Below, piece after piece: positions 9,746 through 17,925 of a DNA stretch of 64,000 nt. This DNA is from Pseudodesulfovibrio sediminis (GTDB taxonomy: Bacteria; Desulfobacterota; Desulfovibrionia; Desulfovibrionales; Desulfovibrionaceae). Numbering within the stretch: position 1 is the stretch's first letter; each line of letters starts with the position of its first letter. The stretch spans positions 2,795,001 to 2,859,000 of the forward strand of contig NZ_AP024485.1 of assembly GCF_020886695.1 (NCBI RefSeq). The letters run 5' to 3'. Made by a program: the position numbers and the translations under genes. Below the pieces are notes generated by a model. It ran no database searches. It saw only the letters and a list, made by a program, of their open reading frames with translations, and had not been told where the DNA came from.

Positions 9746-11797
9746 TTACTTTTTCTTGAAGAGGCCGCCAAGCGGATTGGTGGGTTTGTCAGTGGTGGAG
9801 TCCGTGGATGTGGAGCCGCCGAGCAGTTTCTGCTTGAGGTTCTTCTCAAGGTCCTTGGTTCCCTGGCCGAGCTTGCCCTTGAACAGTGCTTCGGCCAACG
9901 CCTTTGTATCCAGGCTGATCTTCGGATCGTTCAGGTCACCCTTGACGTTGATTGGCAGCGGCAAGCCTTTGAGGTCTTCCATGGATGCACCGTCCTGGCC
10001 CTTGAGGGTGCCGACCACGGTGACTGTGGCGGTGTAGTCGGTGGAGTTCTTGGGCAGATTGGCCCAGCCCTTGCCTGTCACACGCAGCAGCGGAGACTTC
10101 ATCAGCAGGTCCTTGTTCACGATATGCCCGTTGGTCAGCGTGGCTGATCCGAGCAGCTCGGCAAAGTCGGTCTTGGCCGGTTCATCGGTGGTCGCGCTCT
10201 TGCCCTTGAGGGTGTTCCAGCCGTCACGGAGCATCTTTGCGATGTTCACTCCCATGATCGCGCCATCGGTGAAGGCAAAGGAAGCGGTGCCGGTGATGGA
10301 CTTCTTGATATTGTCCGGGGTCAGACCACGGCCTACAACGTCGTATTTGACCACGGTTGCGCCGTGCAGGTGATCCTTGCCCACCAGATCCTTGAGGAGC
10401 GGTCCGGCCTGTACGCCCTTGAGTGTGGCGGCTTCTTTCCAGGTCGCGACAGCGGTGTTCGCGTTGAGGGTGGAATGACCGACAAGCTCGCCGTCATAGA
10501 GTTTGGCGGCAAAAGGCTTGATGGTGGCCACGCCGTTACGCAGGGTCAGCTCGCACAGGATCTCGTTGATGCGCAGATTCATGGCCTTGAGCTTGCCGAT
10601 TGTCAGCTTGGCATAGACGTTCTGTCCCTTGAGCGCGCTCAGGTCTGGCTCCTGCGCCGGTGCGGTCTCCTGCGTCTGTGCTGATGATTCCGTTTTGCCG
10701 CCATCAGTGGATTCGGATGCGGGGGGCATGTATCGGTCTGCGTCAATGTCGTCGATATTGGCGATGACCTTGATGGCAGGTTTGTCGAAGTTCGTGACCG
10801 AACCATTGATGGATATGGTGGTGTCATCCAGCTTTATAGTCATGTTTTCGAGGTCCACGCCCGTGTCCGTGCCGTTGAACTTCATGTCCATGGACAGCTT
10901 TTCCAGCGCAGCCGGATCAGCGGTGACAGGCGGCTCGATGCTGATCTCCTTCATGAGCTTCTTGACGGAAGCCTCAGCCAGCTTCAACTCGCCCGAAAAG
11001 GCGGTGGCGCCGTCCTTGGCCTTGGCAAAGAACAGGCCTGTCAGCTTCAGGTTCAGGGCCGTGAATTTCATCTCTTCAATTTCAAAGGTGCCCGCGTCCT
11101 GATCAAACTTGGCAACGCCCTCAAGCACCGGACGGGTGTCTATCTTGGGGTCGTCTAGTTTCAGATCGAAGCTCAGTTCAAACGGGAAGCGAGTGGCGTT
11201 GCCCACTTCGCCGACAAGGAGGTTCAGATTGCCCAGAGAGGTCTTTTTTCCGGCCTGCTGGTCGTCATACAGGACGTTGGCGTTGGTGATCTTCACGCCT
11301 TCGATTGACAGCGTTTCCAGCGGGCTGCCTGTACTCGTGTCTGTCGATTTTTCCGTCTCGACTTCAGCGGGTTTTTCCTGGGTGGTTTCTTCGGATTTGG
11401 CCAGATCATCCCAGTTGGTAACGCCCTTGGCATTTTTGGTGAGGTTGAGGGTCAGGCCGTCCAGCACCACGTTGCCGATGGCGATGTTGCCGGACAACAG
11501 GGGCATGATCTGGATGGAGGCTTCGGCTTTGTTGATGCGGACCATTTCGGTCGGCGCGAACCCCGGGGCATTGCCCAGTGCCATGGGGCCGACATCCAGC
11601 CCGAGCCAGGGGAAAAAGTTGAAGCCGATGTCTCCTTCGAAAATGAGTTCCCGGCCGGTGTTTTCTTTCACGGCCTGGGCAATTTCATCCTTGTACTCAT
11701 TGGGGTCGACAAGAATGACAAGGGCAACAGCGGCGGCTATGAACAGCGTCAGGACCGCGCCTACGATAATGAGCGATATCTTGATGGCTTTACTCAT
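9746..11797 (-). CDS. AsmA family envelope protein
   Basis: 683 residues; the ATG follows TAGGAG. One N-terminal membrane helix (about 6-29) is followed by VDPNEYKDEIAQAVKENTGR and ELIFEGDIGFNFFPWLGLDVG, the classic AsmA opening. A very long beta-rich repetitive chain and the C-terminal NIAKMLRDGWNTLKG...VKGDLNDPKISLDTKAL block complete the family. AsmA-like proteins span the periplasm and take part in lipid transport or outer-membrane homeostasis. The Thr/Glu-rich stretch near 130-155 looks like a flexible insertion. It sits 9 bp downstream of the DUF4197 gene, so one operon is likely. Confidence 0.92.
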   Translation of the reverse strand: MSKAIKISLIIVGAVLTLFIAAAVALVILVDPNEYKDEIAQAVKENTGRELIFEGDIGFNFFPWLGLDVGPMALGNAPGFAPTEMVRINKAEASIQIMPLLSGNIAIGNVVLDGLTLNLTKNAKGVTNWDDLAKSEETTQEKPAEVETEKSTDTSTGSPLETLSIEGVKITNANVLYDDQQAGKKTSLGNLNLLVGEVGNATRFPFELSFDLKLDDPKIDTRPVLEGVAKFDQDAGTFEIEEMKFTALNLKLTGLFFAKAKDGATAFSGELKLAEASVKKLMKEISIEPPVTADPAALEKLSMDMKFNGTDTGVDLENMTIKLDDTTISINGSVTNFDKPAIKVIANIDDIDADRYMPPASESTDGGKTESSAQTQETAPAQEPDLSALKGQNVYAKLTIGKLKAMNLRINEILCELTLRNGVATIKPFAAKLYDGELVGHSTLNANTAVATWKEAATLKGVQAGPLLKDLVGKDHLHGATVVKYDVVGRGLTPDNIKKSITGTASFAFTDGAIMGVNIAKMLRDGWNTLKGKSATTDEPAKTDFAELLGSATLTNGHIVNKDLLMKSPLLRVTGKGWANLPKNSTDYTATVTVVGTLKGQDGASMEDLKGLPLPINVKGDLNDPKISLDTKALAEALFKGKLGQGTKDLEKNLKQKLLGGSTSTDSTTDKPTNPLGGLFKKK

Positions 11798-11806
11798 CGC
11801 ATACTC

Positions 11807-12514
11807 CTAAAATATTTTTTGCAGAAGTGCGCTGGCTCCGGCACCACCCGTTGAGCGCAGGTTCTTTTCCTGTTCGCCGATATAGTGGAACATGGCGTCC
11901 AGGGTCTGGTCGGTTACATAATCAACAGGGTCAAAGGTTGTTCCGGTTATGCTGGCGGCCTGTTGCGCTGTGGTCAGCGCGCTCAGGTAGGTTCCGGCTC
12001 CGGCAGCATCCAGGCTCTTGGACACGATGGGTTTGGCCAGCGTCTTCAGGCTGGCCCGGGACTGTCCCTCGAAATACGTGGTGATGGCGGTGTCCGAGCT
12101 GCCGGAATCGAGCATGGCAGTGGGGTTGGACACATCCAGATTGTCAATGGCATCCTTGAACAGTCCACCCACCGAGGGCACGGAATCCTCTGCTGCCGTG
12201 TTCAGGGCGGACAGGAGGCCGGAAGAATCGGAGCCCATGTTCTTGAACATGTCAGGCAGCGGAATAGCTGCCACCGGATCGTCCATGAATCCGCCGGATG
12301 TGCCCAGAGTTTCGACTGCGGAATCAGTGCCCATGCCAAGGACTTCCTTGATGGCGGCTGTGGCCTCGGATGGTGTGTAGGGCAACCCTGCGGCCGTGGA
12401 TGCGGCGTCGCCAACGCTTTTGGGGATGTCACCCCATCCGGCATAGGCGAAACCTGCGGCAAGCAATGTGGTCAATGTCAGTGCAGTGATGATGAGGGAA
12501 TATTTTTGCCTCAC
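11807..12514 (-). CDS. DUF4197 exported protein
   Basis: 235 residues with a GTG start at 12514 preceded by AAGGAGCGAACC. A signal peptide (IITALTLTTLLAAGFAYA) is followed by the DUF4197 pattern: AIKEVLGMGTDSAVETLG..GGFMDDPVAAIPLPDMF, then DSGSSDTAITTYFE and DQTLDAMFHYIGEQEKNLR. The family is common in proteobacteria and lacks a known function. It is the first gene of a two-gene unit with AsmA, which suggests an envelope role. Confidence 0.88.
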   Translation of the reverse strand: MRQKYSLIITALTLTTLLAAGFAYAGWGDIPKSVGDAASTAAGLPYTPSEATAAIKEVLGMGTDSAVETLGTSGGFMDDPVAAIPLPDMFKNMGSDSSGLLSALNTAAEDSVPSVGGLFKDAIDNLDVSNPTAMLDSGSSDTAITTYFEGQSRASLKTLAKPIVSKSLDAAGAGTYLSALTTAQQAASITGTTFDPVDYVTDQTLDAMFHYIGEQEKNLRSTGGAGASALLQKIF

Positions 12515-12603
12515 GGTTCGCTCCTTGGTTATAGCAAATCACTTCATCCAGAACACTAGCATGCGTGTGGGGACCATGCCTAGTGGTTGCACCAACTTTT
12601 CAC

Positions 12604-12640
12604 AAAAGAAAAGCGGACACCCGTGAGGCTGTCCGCTGTG
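12604..12640 (-). terminator. Terminator of the beta-helix/sulfotransferase-like gene
   Basis: Inverted repeat AGCGGACA / TGTCCGCT with an 11-nt loop. On the minus strand it is followed by CTTTTCTTTTG. It lies directly after the stop at 12649. Confidence 0.65.
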
Positions 12641-12648
12641 GAAGTTTA

Positions 12649-15600
12649 TTACTGAATGAGTCGCCTGACCCCGGGGTGAACATCCGGTATGCGCGTGGCG
12701 CGGAAGATGTGGTCTCCCGGCCCGTTGCCGCCTGCCTCGTGTTGGTAGGTCCAGACGGTTTTGCCCTGCGCGTCCACTTCAAAAAGACGGCCTGCCGTGC
12801 CTTCGCAGATGAGCATGTTGCCGTTGGGCAGTCTCTGGGCGCCGGAGATGTCGCCTGCATAGAACGGCTCTCCGCCTTTTTCCAGATAGGACCAGACCAC
12901 CTTGGCGTCCAGTTGTGTGGAGCGCAGGTAATAGGCGGGCTTGATCTCAATCACATCGGATTGCTTGTGCCGCCGGTTGCCGTTGTTGAAGAGCGTGATG
13001 CTCTCGTCGCCCGGCTTGCGGCCCTTGGTCCACCTGGCATCGTGCTGGCTGAACAGGACCTGCGGGGCGGAAGAGCCATAGGCTGCCGGGTTGCCCCAGC
13101 GGAACAGAAGATCGCCTCCACGATGCATGATGCCGCCGGAACTGGATGCGGCCTGTTCCGAGGTGGTTGAGTGGTCAATGACCCAGATCTCATTCATGTT
13201 GCGCAGGCTGACCACGATCTGATTGGAGATGGGGCTGTAGTCAATGGAGTTGGCGTGCTGCCAATCCGGTATGCGTCTGGGGTTATAGTTCACGTCAATG
13301 CGTTGGGGCATGCGCGAGGGGGTGGCAAAATTGGGAGCGGACTTGTCGGTATTCTGTACCAGATGGTCCCAGGCATGCCATTCCCAGACAATGTAACCGC
13401 TGCGGGGGCCGGATTTGCGTACTTCCACGATGTGCTCTGCCCAGATTTTCTGGTCCGGGTGGTTGCGCACGGAAGCGCCGACAGCGGCCAGCTGGCCCTG
13501 TGCCTTGAGTTCCCAGGCCAGGATGAGCACGTTTCCATTGGGCAGAGGTTCGATATCGTGATGTTGGCGGACTTTGTTGTCCACATAGCTGTATTCCCAA
13601 ACAATCTGGCCTCGCGGAGAAATTTCCTGAATGATGCCGCCCTGAACTCCCTCGCCCACAAAGGGGGTGCGGACCTCGCCCGGTGCCGGGGACACCGTGC
13701 GCAGCAGGTTGCCGTTGTTGAGCAGGTAGACGGCCCCGGACGAGCGATCGGTGCCGCGCCAGGTTTTGACCACATCACCCTGCATGTTGACCAGATAGGT
13801 CTCTGTGCCACCGATTGGGGCGAACAGGGTGTATCCGGTGGAGGGGCCGACTGGCGCACTGACGCCTTGCGGTGCTGCTGCGGCGGATTTGGGTAGGGCC
13901 GGAGCGGCAGCCTGCTGTGTGACAGGGGCGGCTGTGGGGGGCGGTGGTGTTACCTGACGGACCTTGGGCGTGGCCTTGGGTGCTGGCTGTCCCACAGGTG
14001 CGGGGGGGCGCTGCGCTGCGCTCTTGTTGGTTTTGGGGTGCTGCTTCGTAAAGCGGCTCAGTTCCCTCTCGGAGAGACACCCGTCACCATTGTTGTCCAC
14101 GCGCCAGAACTGCTGTGTAAGCGCGCCGCGCGCCTCGTTGATTGTGATGCAGCCGTTGCCGTCCAGATCCAGCTCCTGCAACACGGTTTGTGTAGAGGGT
14201 GGGCCGTCCGGGCGTTTGGCAGGTCGGTCTGTCGTGGCTGAAGGTGGCGGCGTGGTCATGGCAAGGGCTTTCGGTGCCGGAGCGCTTGCAGCGGGTGCGG
14301 CTTCGGGCGCAGGAGTGGCCGGGGCAGTCTTGGCCGCAGGCGTTGCCGGCCCTGCTGTCAGTGCCTTGGGAGCTGCCGGGGTCGGTTTTGCGACAGGCGG
14401 CACTTCCGCCCGGGGGGCTGGTTCGGCAAGAGGTGTGGGTGCCGGTTCCGCTGTCATGGCCGGGGCAGGTGTGGGCGCGGGCACGTTCAGCGCCTGTATT
14501 TTCTCGATAACAGCGGGGGCCAGCGTCACGGTGTACGACGGGTCAAAGACGGGCATGTCGGCAGCTATGGCGTACCGGTCGATACCCTTGAGGCGGCTGT
14601 CGAGTTTGGAAGGGCGAAAGCGGTGTCCATTGGTTTTGAAACCGGTGTTGAGCATGGTTTCGGACTGGCGATCAAGACCGGGATTGGCCTGGAACACACT
14701 CTTGCCGTCGTACCCGTTCTGAATGGTGGAGTCCTCCACCCGGATGGTGGATGTGTCGCTGTTGGCAAAGCGGGTGTCCGCGCAATCACATTCGTTGCCC
14801 CAGACGACCGTCTTGAGCAGGACCGTGGTGTTGGTTCCGGCGCCTTGAAAAATGGCCGGGCCGGATGCGGTGGAGCGGTTGCCGGTAAAGGTGGAGTAAT
14901 ACAGTGTCGGAGCGGATGTGCCCTGGTTGGCCATGCCACCGCCGTTTTGGGCTTCGTTATTGCGGAAGATGGTGTTCAGCAGGCGAGGCGTGCTGCCGAA
15001 GTCATTGAGCATGCCGCCGCCGGTGGCCTCGGCAAGGTTGGAATCGAACTCGCAGGAGACGAACAGCGGGGCGCTGAGCTGATTGGCAACACCGCCGCCG
15101 CCTACCAGCGCGGAGTTCTGCCAGAATGTGCAGTTGAGGAACTGCGGAGAGGGCGTCGCGGTGTCGGTGGCACCGGTCAGGGAGTAGACAGCGCCGCCCA
15201 TGAGGGCGTGGTTGTCCTGAAAAACGCAGTTGGCCACAACGGGTGCGCTCTTGAAGTTGAGCATGCCCGCGCCGAGTCCATGTTGCGGAGCGGCAGTCAG
15301 GGTGTGCACTGATAGCGTGGAATCCCCCTGCCAGCCTGTGTTCTGGCTATATCCACCAGTGATGGAGAATCCATCGATCCGTGCGCCGTTGGCCCCTGTG
15401 ACAACATGATAGGCGTTGTCTTCAGGCATGCCGGGGACGCCCAGATCTCCAGACAGGGTGGTCTGGTTCTTTTTGACGTTCCGTTTGGACAGATCGGTTT
15501 CAGTTCCGTCAAATCCCCCGTAGACAGCCACGTCTTCCCTGAGTTGGAAGGTCGCCTCGCGGTTGGGATCGGCGGTGGGGGTATAGGTCCCCGCGGCCAC

Positions 15601-15786
15601 CCATATTTGGTCGCCTTTGGCTGCGGCGGCAAGGGCCGTGTTCAGGTCGCTGAACGGTGTGGCCCAGGATGTCCCGCTTCCGGGTTGAGCGGCCTTGCCA
15701 TTGACGAACAGGGTGGCAGCGCGGGCGTGACCGGCCATGAAGACGAGACCGAGGACAAGAGCGGCGAGTAGAATTTTATGATTCAT
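12649..15786 (-). CDS. Secreted fusion: beta-helix, EF-hand pair, arylsulfotransferase-like propeller
   Basis: 1045 residues. A signal peptide (1-23) precedes a right-handed parallel beta-helix at about 24-420 (WVAAGTYTPT, IDGFSITGGY, NCVFQDNHALMGGAVY, NNEAQNGGGMANQG). A Pro/Ala linker (about 430-530) leads to two EF-hand loops, DLDGNGCITINE (540-551) and DNNGDGCLSERE (564-575). A second Pro-rich linker (about 590-650) leads to a propeller like arylsulfate sulfotransferases at about 651-1045 (GYTLFAPIGG, HHDIEPLPNGNVLILAWE, WQHANSIDY, HDARWT, LPNGNMLICEG, VWTYQHE). It is exported, Ca-binding and probably adhesive or carbohydrate-contacting. Whether the propeller is catalytic is unknown. The gene stands alone. 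Confidence 0.85.
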   Translation of the reverse strand: MNHKILLAALVLGLVFMAGHARAATLFVNGKAAQPGSGTSWATPFSDLNTALAAAAKGDQIWVAAGTYTPTADPNREATFQLREDVAVYGGFDGTETDLSKRNVKKNQTTLSGDLGVPGMPEDNAYHVVTGANGARIDGFSITGGYSQNTGWQGDSTLSVHTLTAAPQHGLGAGMLNFKSAPVVANCVFQDNHALMGGAVYSLTGATDTATPSPQFLNCTFWQNSALVGGGGVANQLSAPLFVSCEFDSNLAEATGGGMLNDFGSTPRLLNTIFRNNEAQNGGGMANQGTSAPTLYYSTFTGNRSTASGPAIFQGAGTNTTVLLKTVVWGNECDCADTRFANSDTSTIRVEDSTIQNGYDGKSVFQANPGLDRQSETMLNTGFKTNGHRFRPSKLDSRLKGIDRYAIAADMPVFDPSYTVTLAPAVIEKIQALNVPAPTPAPAMTAEPAPTPLAEPAPRAEVPPVAKPTPAAPKALTAGPATPAAKTAPATPAPEAAPAASAPAPKALAMTTPPPSATTDRPAKRPDGPPSTQTVLQELDLDGNGCITINEARGALTQQFWRVDNNGDGCLSERELSRFTKQHPKTNKSAAQRPPAPVGQPAPKATPKVRQVTPPPPTAAPVTQQAAAPALPKSAAAAPQGVSAPVGPSTGYTLFAPIGGTETYLVNMQGDVVKTWRGTDRSSGAVYLLNNGNLLRTVSPAPGEVRTPFVGEGVQGGIIQEISPRGQIVWEYSYVDNKVRQHHDIEPLPNGNVLILAWELKAQGQLAAVGASVRNHPDQKIWAEHIVEVRKSGPRSGYIVWEWHAWDHLVQNTDKSAPNFATPSRMPQRIDVNYNPRRIPDWQHANSIDYSPISNQIVVSLRNMNEIWVIDHSTTSEQAASSSGGIMHRGGDLLFRWGNPAAYGSSAPQVLFSQHDARWTKGRKPGDESITLFNNGNRRHKQSDVIEIKPAYYLRSTQLDAKVVWSYLEKGGEPFYAGDISGAQRLPNGNMLICEGTAGRLFEVDAQGKTVWTYQHEAGGNGPGDHIFRATRIPDVHPGVRRLIQ

Positions 15787-15853
15787 AATATGAGTTAGTT
15801 AGACGGAGCAACAGCATCCGTCAACGGTTTGGAGTTCACGGAGGCGCGGAGTA

Positions 15854-16888
15854 TCATTTTTCGCGCAGGGAGAGGCCTTTGATCAGGCCGAAACAGCCTG
15901 CCAGCATCATGTCACCGCCCGGGGCCGGGAACTGGACATCAAACCCTTCCAGCATGGCGCGGCGCGGGCCGAGCACGTACGTTGGCTTGAATCCTTCGGC
16001 CTTCTTGGGCAGGTCCAGTGTCAGACATCCGTGACCGCGTTCCTCAAAGACCTGTTCAAAGGTCATGCAGCCGCACCGGAACTTGTCCAGGTCGGCCCAC
16101 AGTTTCTTGCCGTCCACACAGCCTGTGTGTTGTTCGTACACACCGTGGATGCGGCCTCCGTAGAGCAGGAAGGCGATGAGGTGGGAGTTGCCGATATTGA
16201 CCAGCGTGACGCCGGTTTCCATGCCGTGCTGTTCTATCTCGTCCACAAAAAGCGCGCCGAGCACGGCCGCGGAACCGGTGTCCGAGACCACGCCGCCGCC
16301 GATATCTTTTTGAAGATCGGCCAGCCTGGTCAGCATGGCGGGCGGGGTGTCGTAGACCAATGTTTCGGGGCGACCTTCACCCTCGTCAAGAAAGGTCTGC
16401 CAGAGTTTGAAACGGCCCATGCGGTTGGACTTGCCGGGATGAAAACCGTGGTCCTGGGCGCAGGCGGCAATGGCATCAGGCCATGGTATCTCGGCGGCAG
16501 CCAGGAAAGTGCGCCACCATTTCTCATTGAAGTCCGTGAGCATGACCGGTTCATACCCGTCCGGGCAGGTCTCGGTCAGTTCGATGCCGGATTCGGGGAT
16601 GCGCGTCAGGTCGTCAGCCATGGTGTAGGCCGCGGATTCGTTGGATGCGACCTTGAGGCCGGCCTTCTGGTGCGCGCGGATGAAGCGGGTGACGCCGCCG
16701 CCCATGTTGCGGCCATGCAGCCAGATATGCTTGCCCTGAAGCCGCAGCCCTTCCATGCGTCGGCCGATCTGCAGGGCCGGTGAGGGAATGACGAATTTCG
16801 GACAGTTTTCGATTTCAATGTCAGGTGAGTAGAGCAGCACATCCTGCGTGCCGCTGCCGATATCGAGGCACAGAGTGGTTTTTCCCAC
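15854..16888 (-). CDS. DUF1786 family protein, sugar-kinase-like fold
   Basis: 344 residues with a GTG start at 16888, seven bases after AAGGAGA. The N-terminus (TLCLDIGSGTQDVLLY) is the phosphate-1 loop of the ASKHA (actin/Hsp70/sugar kinase) fold. GGGVVSDTGSAAVLGAL and GVTLVNIGNSHLIAFLLYGG form the second half-site. The order matches DUF1786 (PF08735), often mislabelled as a pyruvate-formate-lyase activating enzyme although no radical SAM motif is present. Function is unknown. It is cytoplasmic and monocistronic, divergent from the lipase gene. Confidence 0.8.
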   Translation of the reverse strand: MGKTTLCLDIGSGTQDVLLYSPDIEIENCPKFVIPSPALQIGRRMEGLRLQGKHIWLHGRNMGGGVTRFIRAHQKAGLKVASNESAAYTMADDLTRIPESGIELTETCPDGYEPVMLTDFNEKWWRTFLAAAEIPWPDAIAACAQDHGFHPGKSNRMGRFKLWQTFLDEGEGRPETLVYDTPPAMLTRLADLQKDIGGGVVSDTGSAAVLGALFVDEIEQHGMETGVTLVNIGNSHLIAFLLYGGRIHGVYEQHTGCVDGKKLWADLDKFRCGCMTFEQVFEERGHGCLTLDLPKKAEGFKPTYVLGPRRAMLEGFDVQFPAPGGDMMLAGCFGLIKGLSLREK

Positions 16889-16960
16889 AGTACATTCTCC
16901 TTAATATTAATGAAAATGAAGCCTAAACTGCCAATGATTAAAGGGCAAGAGGCAACTCGG

Positions 16961-17833
16961 ATGCGATCGGTTGACACGCTGACGCGTCAAAGGCATTGTT
17001 CGGACATGCTGACATTGCTCGTTTTCATCCTGCTGGGTGTTATCATTCTGTTTCCCGTTGTCCGTTTCGCGGCTTTTCTCATCTCCAATCATGTGTCCGG
17101 AGATCTGGCCGAGATCAGGGAAAGACTCGGTTCACTGCCGTGGCCGCTTGTCCGTGGTCTGGCCACGGCCATGGCGGCGGAGCCCATAGCTATTTTTTCC
17201 GTCGTGAAGTTGCTTGTTTCCCGGTCCGAGCGCGGCGGCGAAGGGATTCCCATACTCCTGACCCACGGGCTGTATCACAACAAGACCGCGTGGTGGTATT
17301 TCAAACGGCAGCTCAGGCGAGCTGGGTTCACCAACCTGCATACCTATCAATACAACAGCTTTACCAAGGATTTCAATGTGGCGGTAGCTGGAATGGAGAG
17401 CAAGCTCGACGAGTTGCTGGGAGACGATCCTGATGGCCGCGTCATCCTTGTGGGGCACAGTATGGGCGGTCTGGTCTCGCGCTGTGTCGCAGGGCAATAC
17501 GCCTATCGGGACAGAGTGGCGGCGCTCATCACGCTTGGTTCACCCCACAAGGGGAGCGTTCTGGCCTATCTGGGCTGCAACCGCATGGCCCGTGGGCTTA
17601 TCCCTGGCCAGTATATTTCCAAACGGGTGGCCGAGATGCCGGACCCGAACTGCCCCCGCCTCGGCATCTATACCTTGACCGATGATTATGTCTGCCCGTT
17701 TCACCTGCTGCGCACCGGGCGTGACAGCTGGGAAGAGCAGATCTGTTCTCCCATGGGCCATGTCTGGATGCTGTACTCTCGCGAAATTACGGAAAGAGTG
17801 ATCCGTTTTCTTCAGGACAAGGGAATCGACTGA
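16961..17833 (+). CDS. Membrane-anchored alpha/beta-hydrolase, lipase-like
   Basis: 290 residues from the ATG at 16961 (AGAGG eight bases upstream); starts at 16910 or 17006 are also possible. One N-terminal membrane helix (MLTLLVFILLGVIILFPVV) anchors the chain. The hydrolase core has ILLTHGLYHNKTAW (oxyanion region), LVGHSMGGLVSR with nucleophile Ser167, ALITLGSPHKGS, and a likely His in MGHVWML near the C-terminus. This is like triacylglycerol lipases and related esterases. It probably faces the periplasm. A bidirectional terminator follows. Confidence 0.82.
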   Translation: MRSVDTLTRQRHCSDMLTLLVFILLGVIILFPVVRFAAFLISNHVSGDLAEIRERLGSLPWPLVRGLATAMAAEPIAIFSVVKLLVSRSERGGEGIPILLTHGLYHNKTAWWYFKRQLRRAGFTNLHTYQYNSFTKDFNVAVAGMESKLDELLGDDPDGRVILVGHSMGGLVSRCVAGQYAYRDRVAALITLGSPHKGSVLAYLGCNRMARGLIPGQYISKRVAEMPDPNCPRLGIYTLTDDYVCPFHLLRTGRDSWEEQICSPMGHVWMLYSREITERVIRFLQDKGID

Positions 17834-17895
17834 GAGTCTTCCACGCGAAGGACATCGGCAACTGTTCGGTAAGCCAGGACGTGTGAACGAGCAAA

Positions 17896-17925
17896 AGAAA
17901 GGGCCTCAATTGAGGCCCTTGTATT
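17896..17925. terminator. Bidirectional terminator between convergent genes
   Basis: Palindrome AAGGGCCTCAATTGAGGCCCTT (17899-17920) with an A-rich left flank and a T-rich right flank. It serves the lipase gene (+) and the HEAT-receiver gene (-). Confidence 0.8.
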
